Shown piece after piece: positions 46,620 to 57,508 of a DNA stretch of 64,000 bases (the stretch's first letter is position 1; each line of letters opens with the position of its first letter). The notes beneath the pieces were generated by a model. That model saw only the letters and a list, made by a program, of their open reading frames with translations, was not told the DNA's origin and made no database searches. The translations under genes and the position numbers were made by a program. Source of the stretch: Dasypus novemcinctus (lineage: Eukaryota > Chordata > Mammalia > Cingulata > Dasypodidae); the NCBI RefSeq assembly GCF_030445035.2, contig NC_080695.1:1175128-1239127 (forward strand). Direction: 5' to 3'.

Positions 46620-48583
46620 TATTTTTTATTTTTTAATTTTTACACTTTTTTATTAAAGTTAATAGATCAAAGATAATGCTACGTTAAAAAACATAAGAAA
46701 ACACAGAAAACATAAGAGGTACCAATATACCCAACTACCCACCCCCACCCCATTATTTTTGTAAATTGTATTTTTTGAAGATATATACATCACAAAAATA
46801 TATTACATTAAAAATATAGGACGTTCCTGTATACCACCCACCCCCCATCCCACTCCTCCCACATCAACAACCTCCTCCATCATGTGGCACACGCATTGCA
46901 CTGGGTGAACACATTTTGCACATAATGTAAACCAAAATGGAACCATGTTTGATAGGTATGTTTCAAACTCTATACATCAGCTGCAGCAAATATAACATGA
47001 ACATGTAAAAAGATCATTGCTGCAGAAACAGGAAGAGGGTTTGATATTGGATATATGAGAGTCCCCTATATTGTGTATGTGAATTACTGTGATCTAAAAC
47101 TTTTTTGAAAACAAAATTAGAAATTAGAAAAAAAAAAGAAAGAAATGATGCAGACACTGAGGAAAAATGAAAGAATGTGCCTTGCCTCCTTACACACAGG
47201 ACAATACCTATTACAGTGATGAAAGGTAAAATGTTTGAAACAAATCTTTATAATATTTTTCATTTTATTAATACACCAATTTATTTTTACTTTATTTTAG
47301 TATTTCTAAATTAGTATGTATTCTATATCTAAACTTTAAACCCATCACTATATACACATTTCCTATGAATTGAATTTGGCAACATATTAGGTTTCATTGT
47401 TGAAGAAGTTTTGGACCACAGAGAGGTTCAACTATGGCAGGGAAGGAACACTGCTGTGGGGTGTTACAGATGGGGGACACATGAGTGGGAGGAGTTCTCC
47501 AGGGCATGTATATAGGGGACATAAAAATGTTCTGATATATGCTGGGTATTTTCATAGTAGTTACAGTTACAAACGTCAACTGAGGGAGTGCTGAGTTCCT
47601 ATCCAGGGGAGGTCTGTCACATCACCCGATGGAACAGCAGTAATCCCCGAAGTGCAACAGCAAAGACCAACAAGGAAGGATGGTCCAATAATGTGCCCTT
47701 TATACTGATGACTATGCTTATGAGCCTGTGTGCCTGAAATATGAACTAGGCCTAGAGCTGCAGGGTGCCTAAGAGTTACCTCCTGAGAGCCTCCATGTTG
47801 TTCACATGTGGCCACTTTCTAAGCCAAACTCAGCATATGAATGCATTACTTTGCTCCCAGTGTGGGATATGACTCCTGGGGATGAGCCTCCCTGGCACCA
47901 AGGGATAACTACCAATTACTCACTGGTGATGCAACTAGAAAGAGACCTTGAATAAAAGGGTCAACTCAGACCAGCAGAATATCTCAGCCTACATGTTGGA
48001 TGAAGTCTTAAAAACTGATTTTGGCCTTGACTAAAAGGGGGAAATAGCAAAAACAACTGAGTTTATATGACTAAGAGCCTTCCAAAAAGAGTTGGGAGGT
48101 CATCAGAGGAGTCCGCTTATGCACACTTCAGCAGGACCCCAGAGAGAGTCAAAGTAGAAACAACCCTAGGTGCTGGTTCTCCTGCAGGCTACAGAGATCC
48201 ATAGGGTATATGGTCATGGCAGAAGGATTTGGAGTTCTGTGCCATGTCAGATGGCTCTACCTTGGAATTTGTGCTCCTCAATGTGATGGAGCTGGACTCA
48301 GATGTGACCTTCCTACACATATGTCTTCTGTCACTTTTACTGAACCTGTGGTTGGCACTAGAGATGGTGCATACTCAGGGGACTTGAATCTCTGGACTGC
48401 CCATGTGCCAGCTGGGCCGTAAGTATTAGCGGAGTTGCATCTTCTACTCTCTGGATCATTGGACTTACCCAGGACAGCAAACAGGGATATGAAGATGGTC
48501 AGCAGCACACCAGGGAACCAACTGTGCCAACAACTGCAACAGAGGAATTGCATCCATCATCCATGTGGAAGCTAAGCCCCCCT
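46620..48583 (-). mobile_element. L1 3' UTR with inverted block, duplicate of 20,490-22,440
   Basis: It starts with a normal-orientation L1 end (46,630-46,915) and then switches to the reverse-complement block at GAACACATTTTG (about 46,907). It is cut at 48,583 by a SINE, and the right inversion breakpoint seen at 22,795 is missing. Confidence 0.8.
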
Positions 48584-48584
48584 C

Positions 48585-49003
48585 TTTTTTTTTAAAGATT
48601 TATATATTTATTCATTTCTCTCCCCTCCCCCCCACCCATTTTGTCCATTCTCTGTGTCTATTTGCTGTGTCTTCTTTGTTTGCTTCTGTTGTTGTCAGCG
48701 GCACGGGAATCTGTGTTTTTTTTTAATGACATCATCTTGCTGTGTCAGCTCTCCGTGTGTGTGGTGCCATTCTTGGGCAGACTGCACTTCCTTTCGTGCT
48801 GGGCGGCTTTCCTTATGGGGCGCACTCCTTGCACGTGGTGCTCCCCTACGTGGGGGACACCCCTGCGTGGCAGGGCACTCCTTGTGCATATCAGCACTGC
48901 GCATGGGCCAGCTGCACATGGGTTGAGAAGGCCCGGGGTTTGAATGGCGGACCTCCCATGTGGTAGACGGATGCCCTAACCACCAGGCCAAGTCCCGCCC
49001 TTT
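48585..49003 (-). mobile_element. DAS-type SINE
   Basis: The head is on the minus strand (TTGGCCTGGTGGTTAGGGCA and a box-B-like segment) and the A-rich tail is on the left. No matching target duplication was found. It sits at the join between the truncated L1 tail and L1 ORF2 sequence, so a deletion accompanied or followed insertion. Confidence 0.88.
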
Positions 49004-49559
49004 CTTTTTCTAATAACCACCAGTCTAATGCATGTAAGATGGTACCTTGTGGGTTTTTTATTTGCATTTCTCTAATAGCTCATGATATTGAGCATCTTTT
49101 CATGTATTTTTATCCATTTGTATTTCTTCTGTGGAGAAGTGTCTGTTCAAATAAATCACTTGCCCATTTTTTAAAATGAGTTGTCTTTTTACTTTAGAGA
49201 TATAGGATTTCTTTCTATATGCTGGATATTAGGCCCCTATCAGATATATGGTTACCAAACATTTTTTCCCATTGGGTAAGCTGTCTTTGCACTTCCTTAA
49301 CAAAATCCTTTGATGGGCAAAAGTTTTAATTTTGAGGAGGTTATTGGTCAACAGAAATGGTACTGATTGTTGTGCTTTGATCTTATAACCTGCGATTTTA
49401 CTGAACTCATTTATAACTTTAGAAGCTTTGTTGTAGATTTCTCAGGGCTTTCTATGCATAAGATCATGTCATCTGCAAACAGTGAAATTTTTACTTCTTC
49501 CTTTCCAATTCTGATGCATTTTATATATTTTTCTTGCCTCAGTACTCAAGCAACTAACA

Positions 49560-51545
49560 CTATGTTAAATAGGTGGGGTGATAGTGGGCATCCTTGTTTT
49601 GTTCCCACCTCAGAGGGAAAGCTTTTAGGATTTCACCATTGTATGTCACCATGTTAGCTGTGGATTTTTCATACATACCCTTTATCATGTTTGGAAAATT
49701 TCCTTCTATTCCTATCTTTTGCAGTATTTTTATCAGAAAAGGGTGCTGTATTTTGTCATATGTTTTTCTGCATCTGTAGAGATGATCATGTGATTGTTCT
49801 CTTTCGATCTGTTTATGTGGTGTATTGCATTGATTGATCTTCCTATGCTGGACCATCCTTGCATACCCAGGATGAAGCACATTTGTTCATGGTGTATAAT
49901 TCGCTTTATGTGTTGTTGAATATGATTAGCAAGTATTTTGTTGAGGATTTTAGCATCTAGTTTCATTAGAGAGATTGGTCTGTAATTCTCCTTTCTTGTG
50001 GCGTCTTTGTTTGGCTTTGGTATTAGGGTAATGTTGGCATCATAAAATGAGTTAAGCAGTGCTCCTTCTACTTCTATTCTTTGGAAGAGTATAAGCAGAA
50101 CTGGAACATTTGGTAGAATTCACCTGTGAAGCCATCTGGTTCTGTGTTTTTATTTGCTGGGAGGTTTTTAATGACTGATTCTACCTCTTTACTTGTGATT
50201 GGACTGTTGAGTTCATCAATTTCTTCTTTCATTAATGTAGGTTGCTAACGTGTTTCTATGAATTTGTCCATTTCCTCTATATTGTTCCTCTTGTTGGCAT
50301 ATAATATTTCAAAGTATCCAGTTATGATATTCTTTATTTCTGTAGGGTTAGTGGTGATATCCCCTTCCTCATTTCTTATTTTGTACATTTCCATCTTCTC
50401 TCTTTTTTTCTTTGTGAATCTAGCTAACAGTTTGTCAGTTTTATTAATCTACTTGAAAAACCAGCTTTTGCTTTTGTTGATTTTTTTTCTAGAGTTTTAT
50501 TATTTTAAATTTCATTTAGTTCTGCTCTAGTTCTTGTTGTTTCCTTCCTTCTACTTCCTCTGGGGTTAATTTGTTGTTCTTTTTCTAATTCCTCCAAGTG
50601 TGTGTTTAGGTCTTCAATTTCAGCTTTCTTCTTTTTTGATATATGTATTTATGGCTATGAATTTCCCTCTCACTACAGTTTTTGCTGCATTCCATAGAGG
50701 TTTTTTAAAAGATTTATTTATCTATTTATTTATTTCTCCCCCTCCCTCCATTGTCTGCTCCCTGTGTCCATTCACTGTGTGTTCTTCTGTGTCTCATTGT
50801 ATTCTCATTAGGTGGCTCTTGGAACTGATCCTGGGACCTATAGAGTGGGAGAGAGGCAATCATTCTCTTGTGCCACCTCAGCTCCCTGGTCTGCTGTGTC
50901 TTTTATTGTGTCTCCTCTTTGTCTCTTTTTATTGCATCATCTTGCAGCACCAGTTCTCTGCATGGGCCAGAACTCCTGCACAGGGCAGCACTCCTACCTG
51001 GGGCAGTACTTCATGCAGGCCAGCCCACCACACGGGCCAGCTGGCCTTCACCAGGAGGCCCTTCACATCGAACCCTGGACCTTCTATATGGCAGATGGGA
51101 GTCCAATTGCTTGAGTGACATCTGCTTCCCCCCCAGAGGTTTTTTTATATGTTTTGTTTTCATTTTAATTCATTTCAAGGTAGTTACTGATTGCTTTTGA
51201 GATTTCCTCCTTGACCCACTGTTTGTCTCAGTGTACTCTTCTGTTCAACTTCCATATCTTTGTGCCTAATCTGGTTCTCTGGCCCTTACTGATTTCCAGT
51301 TTCATTCCATTGTGGTCAGAGAAAGTATTTTGTATAATTTCAATCTTTCTGAATTCATTGAGAAATTTTCTGTGGCCTTGCATGTGGTCTATCTTGGAGA
51401 ATGAACCTTGTGCTCTAGAGAAGAATGTATAGCCCACTGTTCTTGTGTGTAGTGTTCTGTGTATGTCTATTAGGTCCAGAGCCTCTAATACATTATTCAA
51501 AATCTTTGTTTCTTTATCAATTCTCTGTTGAGATGTTCTAATCAT
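49560..51545 (-). pseudogene. L1 ORF2 remnant of the third minus-strand L1
   Basis: RT pieces lie at 49,560-49,966 ([15 protein letters not shown], then [20 protein letters not shown]), and endonuclease pieces at 51,228-51,545 (GYTFFSRAQGSFSKIDHMQG). Frameshifts and a SINE at 50,706-51,135 interrupt it. Confidence 0.8.
50706..51135 (-). mobile_element. DAS-related SINE, divergent
   Basis: The A-rich tail is on the left and the tRNA-like head on the right (minus), with the AGAGGTTTTTT target repeated on both sides (about 50,696 and 51,136). The body differs from the common DAS type, with an extra segment around 50,810-50,880. Confidence 0.75.
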
Positions 51546-51959
51546 GGTAATGGTGTAATAAAGTCCCCCAGTATAATTGTAGAGGCATCTATTTCTCCAC
51601 TTAGTTTTTCCAGTGTTTCCATCATGTATTTTGAGGTGCCCTGGGTAGGTGCATAAATGTTTATGATTGTTGTTTCTTCTTGAAGGATTACCTCTTTTAC
51701 TAATATATCGTGTCTGTCTTTGTCTCTGACAATAGTTTTATATTAAAATTGTATTTTGTCTGATGTTAATATAGCTACTCCTGCCCTTTTTGGTTATTGT
51801 TTGCTTATAAATTGTTTTCCAGGCGTTCACTTTCAGCCCCTTCAGATCTGGTTCTAAGGTGGGTTTCTTGTAGAAAGCATAGAGACAGGTCATATTTCCT
51901 TTCTGTTCTGCAAGTCTGTGGCTCTTGACTGGTGATTTTAATCCATTAACAGTCAGTGT

Positions 51960-52491
51960 TGTAGCAGTTTGATATGGTTATGATTTCCAAAAATAGATAC
52001 TGGTTTATATTTGTGACCTGGTCTGTACCTGGGTGTGATTGAGTTATGATTAGGGCTTCGACTGGACCACATCATTAGGGCATTGAATCCCCACTCCTTG
52101 GTGGGTGGGGCCTCACAGATAAAAGACATGGCAAAGAACACAGTTGGGGGTTCTTAATGTTGGAGTATTGATGTTGGAGTTTGATGCTGAAGTCTTAAGC
52201 TGGAGCACCGGGAAGTAAGCACATAGAGGAAAGAGAAGCCAGCCCTAGGAAGAGAAGAACCCTGAACCCAGGAAGAAGCAAGACCCTGGAAGGGAAGAAC
52301 CCAGGAAGCCTGGACCACTGCAGACATCAGCAGCCAACTTGCTCCGACACGTGAAAATAGACTTTGGTGAGGGAAGTAATTCATATTTTATGGCCTGGTA
52401 TCTGTAATCTTCTCCCCCAAATAAACACCCTTTTTAAAAACCAACCAATTTCTGGTATTTTGTATTAGCACCCCTTTGACTGACTAATACA
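51960..52491 (+). mobile_element. solo LTR, same insertion as at 25,875
   Basis: It starts TGTAGCAGTTTGATATGG and ends GACTGACTAATACA, with exact AGTGT target duplications on both sides (51,955-51,959 and 52,492-52,496). It carries AAATAAACACCC near the end. The insertion point in L1 is identical to the one at 25,875-26,379. Confidence 0.8.
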
Positions 52492-52889
52492 AGTGTTTTT
52501 ACTCTCATGGAATTACTTACATTAGCCATATTTTCTTTGGGTTTATGTAAGTCATATGTTGCTTTTATTCCTCTTTTTGTCCTTTTAGTTGTTCTTACAC
52601 TCTCCTCCAACTCTCTCTCTTTCTCTCTCTCTCTCTCTTCTGTTTTTCCTTTCAACCTGAAGAACTCCCTTTAGTATTTCTTGGAGGTCAGGTTTCTTAT
52701 TGGCATACTCATTAATTTCTGTTTATCTGTGAATATTTTGACCTCTCTATCATGTTTCAATGCTAGCTTTGCTGGATAGAGAATTCTTGGTTGAAACATT
52801 ATTTGGTATTTTTTCTTTTAGTACTTTAACTATGTCTTACTGTTGTCTTCTTGCCTCCATGGTTTCAGATGAAAAACCAGCACTTAATC

Positions 52890-53514
52890 TTACCGAGTTT
52901 CCCTTGTATGTGATGGTTCTCTTTTTCTTGCCTCCTTCAGTATTTTCTCTTTGTCTTGAGCATTGGAGAGTTTGACAAGTATAAGTCTTGGAGTAGACCT
53001 GTTGGGATTTATACTGTTTGGGGTGTGCTGTGCTTCCTGGATATGTACATCCATCTCCACCAATAGGGCTGGGAAGTTTTCAGCCATTATGTCCTCCAAC
53101 TCCCTTTCTGTCCCCTTTCCCTTCTCTTCTCCCTCTGGGATGCCTATAATGCATGTGTTTGTGCATTTTGTGTTGTCGTTCAAATCCCTAATCCCTGCTA
53201 GATGTTTTCTGTCTTTTTATCTATCAATTCTACAATATTTGATTTCAGATGTACTGTCTTCCACATCACTAATTCTTTCCTCTGCCTGTTCAAATCTCCT
53301 GTTATGTACTTCCAGTGTATTTTTGTTTTCTTGGATTGTGCCATTCATCACCATCATATCCATTACCTTTTTATATGTGTTCACAATTTGTTCTGTATGT
53401 GCTCCCAGAGTCTTCTTAATATCCTTAATCTCTTCCTTCACTTCATTAAGTTGGTTTATGATATTTGTTTGGACAGCTTTGATTAGTTGTTTGAGGTTTT
53501 GCATCTCTTCCTAG
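52890..53514 (-). pseudogene. L1 ORF1 remnant of the third minus-strand L1
   Basis: The coiled-coil part at 53,217-53,504 (KEEIKDIKKTLGAHTEQIV) and the RNA-binding part at 52,890-53,183 (IIGIPEGEEKGKGTERELED) lie in different frames. Confidence 0.8.
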
Positions 53515-53758
53515 TTTTTGGTTTGTTCATTGGACTGGGCCATGTCTCCCTGTTTTTTGGTATGGTTCATAATTTTTTGTTGTTGTCTAGTCATTTTTTT
53601 AAATTAAAGTTAATAGATCACAAGGAACATTACATTAAAAAACATAAGAGGTTCCCATATAACCCACTCCGACCCCCCACCACATTATTTTTGTAAATTA
53701 TATTTTTTGAAGGTATATACATCACCAAAAAAAAAGGTTACATTAAAACATGTAAGAG

Positions 53759-54166
53759 GGAAGTGGTCTTGGCCCACTGGATAGGGTGTCTGTCTACCAC
53801 ATGGGAGGTTCGCCATTCAAACCCCGGGTCTCCTTGACCCGTGTGGAGCTGGCCCATGCACAGTGCTGATGCACGCAAGGAGTGCTGTGCCACGCAGGGG
53901 TATCCCCCGTGTAGGGGAGCCCCATGCACAAGGAGTGCACCCTGTAAGGGGAGCCACCCAGTGCGTAAAAAGTTCAGCCTGCCCAGGAATGGCACCGCAC
54001 ACACAGAGAGCTGATGCAACAAGATGATGCAAGAAAAAGAGACACAGATTCCCATGCTGCTGACAACAACAGAAGTGTACAAAAGAACACGCAGCAAATG
54101 AACACAGAGAACAGACAACTGGGGCGGAGGGGAAGGGGAGAGAAAGAAATAAATCTTTAAAAATAA
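53759..54166 (+). mobile_element. DAS-type SINE, plus orientation
   Basis: It begins GAAGTGGTCTTGGCCCACTG with a box-B-like GTTCGCCATTCAAACCCC and ends AAATAAATCTTTAAAAAT. It is flanked by AAAACATGTAAGAGG and AAAACATATAAGAGG. This is the only DAS-SINE in the window on the plus strand. Confidence 0.93.
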
Positions 54167-55176
54167 AAACATATAAGAGGTTCTTATATACTCCCCACCC
54201 CCACCACCACACTCCTCCCACACCAACAACCTCCCCCATTATTGTGGCACACTAAAATCGCTCACGGTGAACACATTTTGGGACAGTGCTGCACTACATA
54301 GATAATCATTTCCCCCATAGTTCGCACTCTCTCCTAGTACATTCAGTGGGTTATGGCAGGATATATAAAGTCCAGCATCTGACCCTGCAATATCATTTAG
54401 GACAACTCGAAGTCACAAAAATGCCCCCACATCACATCTCTTCTTCTGTCTCCCTGCCCTCAGCAACTACTGTGGCCTCTTTCTCCACCTCGATGCTAAA
54501 ATTTCTTTATTACTCGTCACAATAGTTTTATAGTAGAATATCAGTAAGTCCACTCTAGTCCATATTTTATTCCTCCATTCTATGTACCCTGGGCTGGTGA
54601 TGTCCTCTACACCTCTAGATCAAGAGGGGGCTTAGTTTCCACATGGATGATGGATGCAATTCCTCTGCTTGCTGGTGTAGGCACTCTTGATTTGCAGGTG
54701 TGTTGGTTGACCTGGGTAAGAGCAACAAACCAGAGAGTAGGAGTCACAACTCTGCTGCGGGTCAGGGCCCAGCTAGCACATGGGCAGTCCAGAGATTCAA
54801 GTCTCCTGAATATGGACCATCCCTAGTGCCAAACACAGGTTCAGTAAAAGTGACAGAAGAGGCATGTGTAGAAAAGTCACATCTGAGTCCAGCTCCATCA
54901 CACTTAGGAGCACAAATTCCAAAGTAGGGTCCTCTGACACGGCACAGAACTCCAAATACATCTGCCATGAACACATACCATGTGGATCTCCATAGCCTTC
55001 AGGAGAACCAGTACCTAGGGTTGTACCTACTTTGGCTTTTTCTAGGATCCTGCTGAGGTGTGCATAAGCACGACACCTCTGATGACCTCCTGATTCTTTT
55101 TGGAAGTCTCTTAGCCATATAAACTCATTTGGCTTTGCCATTTCCCCCTTTTATTTAAGGCCAAAAGGCAGTTTTT

Positions 55177-55560
55177 TGTTTTTTTTGTTTTTTTTTTTAA
55201 AAGATTTATTTATTTATTTAATTTCCCCCCCTCCCCTGGTTGTCTGTTCTTGGTGTCTATTTGCTGCGTCCTGTCTCCTTGTCCGCCTCTGTTGTCGTCA
55301 GCGGCAGGGGAAGTGTGGGTGGCGCCATTCCTGGGCAGGCTGCTCTTTCTTTTCACGCTGGGCGGCTCTCCTCACGGGCGCACTCCTTGCGCGTGGGGGC
55401 TCCCCCACGCGGGGGACGCCCCTGCGTGGCAGGGCACTCCCTGCGCGCATCAGCACCGCGCATGGCCAGCTCCACACGGGTCAAGGAGGCCCGGGGCTTG
55501 AACCGCGGACCTCCCATATGGTAGACGGACGCCCCAACCACTGGGCCAAAGTCCGTTTCC
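55177..55560 (-). mobile_element. DAS-type SINE, young-looking
   Basis: Tail on the left, tRNA-like head on the right, with the AAAAGGCAGTTTTT target repeated exactly at about 55,165 and 55,562. High CpG content and an exact 14-base duplication suggest a recent insertion. Confidence 0.93.
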
Positions 55561-57508
55561 CCAAAAGGCAGTTTTTAAGACTTGACCCAACACGTAGGCT
55601 GAGATATTCTGCTGGTCTGAGTTGACCCTTTTATTTGAGGTCTCTTTCTAGTTGCTTCTCCTGTTCGTGATAGGTAATAATCCCTCAGTGCCAGGGAGGT
55701 TCATCCCCAGGAGTCATGTCCCACACCTGGGGGAAGGTAATGCATTTACATGCTGAGTTTGGCTTAGAGAGTGGCAGCATTTGAGAAACATGTAGGCTCT
55801 CAGGAGGTAACTCTTAGGCACCCTGCAGCTCTAGGCCTAGTTCATATTTCAGGCACACAGGCTCCTAAGCCTAGTCATTGGTATCAAGGGCTCATTATTG
55901 GACCATCCTTCCTTGTTGATCTTTGCCATTGCACTTGGGGATTATTGTTGTTCCTTTGGGGAATGTGACAGAGCTCCCCTATTTGGGAACTCAGCACTCC
56001 CTCAATTGACATTTCTAACTTTAACTACTATACAAATATCCAAAATATATCATAACATATTTATGTCCCCTATATACATGCCCTGGAGAACTCTCCCCCA
56101 CCCAATTGCCCCCCTTCAATAACACCCTACACCAGAGTTCCTCTCCTGCCATAGTTGAACCTCTCTGTGGTCCAAAACTTCTTCAACAATGAAGCCTAAT
56201 ATACTGTCAAATTCAATTAATAGGATGTTGAAATATAGTGATGGGTTTAAAGTTTAGAAATAGAATACATAGTAATTTAGAAATACTAAAATAAAGTAAA
56301 AATAAATTGGTGTATTAATAAAATGAAAAATATTATAAATCTTTGTTTCTAACATTTTGCCTTTCATCACTGTAATAGGTATTGCCCTCTATGTATAGTA
56401 ACAAGGCACTTTCATTTCTTTCTCAGTGTCTACATCCTTTCTTTTTTTCTTTTTTTTCCTAATTTTTTATTTTGTCTTCAAAAAAGTTTTAGATCACAGT
56501 AATTCACATATACAGTATAGGGGACTCCCAGATACCCAACATCAAACCCTTTTCCCCTTTCCCCAGCAATGATCTTTTTACATGTTCATGTTATATTTGC
56601 TGCATCTGATGTACAAATTTTGAAACATAGCTATCAAACATGGTTCCATTTTGGCTTACATTATTGTTTATATATTAGACTGTACAAATTTCTAAATTTT
56701 TAGTTTCATTATGTTTTACATTATGGTTTACGTTTTAGTTTATTGACTTTTATACACTTCAGGTGTAAGTTAACATGTCCTATATCCATCATTCCATGAC
56801 CTTATGGAGCACTTCCATTGCCTCCCAGTTGCCCTGCTTCCATCCATGCTATACCTCTCTCCCCCTCCCCTCAGGGCACACCACGACACTCAATCTTCAC
56901 TACTTGAAGGATCAGATTTACAGATACTGCAACAATGCTGAGGGCTTGACATACTAGACTGCCCTAACAGTCAGCTATTCTCTCTAGAGACACAATTCCC
57001 TCTATTTGGGAACCTCAGGGCTCCCTAGGATGTGGGTACAACTTACACACATTGTATGGGTCTCCACCCAATGATATAGCCCACTGTGACAAAATGAGCA
57101 CTCACACACTCCCTAGAAGCTTGCCCCTGTACCAGATGTCCCCCCCTTAAGCACCTTAAGCACGTGATCCTTCCTTATTATATTTTATAAAGAGTTTTCT
57201 CAACAGTATAGTTTCAACCATGTACCTGACACTCTCCCATTTCAACAGTTCCCCCCAGCCCTCCCCCCAATTCCTTGGGTCATCTGACCCATCCTCCCAA
57301 CCCTAGCCCCCCTCAAGCCCACAAAGTCCCACCCAAAGTTATCTCTATGCCCCCATCTTATCCCTTCCCTGTACAAATACATACCTCCAGCTTATCATAG
57401 ACTTCACCCATGTAGGAGTCAGCTCGCAACTTTCCTCTCCCCCCTGCCAAATTCCTTTAAGCCTATCTTCCACTCTTTAGCTCTCTAAGACAGCTCAGTT
57501 TTCTTGTT

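Larger units (their letters stand above)
49003..53593 (-). mobile_element. third minus-strand LINE-1, partly deleted duplicate of the second
   Basis: It is collinear with 23,640-27,470 apart from indels. About 0.8 kb matching 23,985-24,785 is missing at 49,340. The endonuclease and early RT region lost from the other copy is present here (50,395-51,950). It carries the same solo LTR at the same place. It is broken on the right by the poly-T end of the next L1 at 53,594. Confidence 0.8.

Noticed and set aside
43930-48583. 5'-truncated L1 with a 3' transduction from the L1 at 11-19 kb
   Set aside because: The similarity continues through an inverted block and into another L1 of opposite orientation, with no terminal poly-A. 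DNA-level duplication explains it better.
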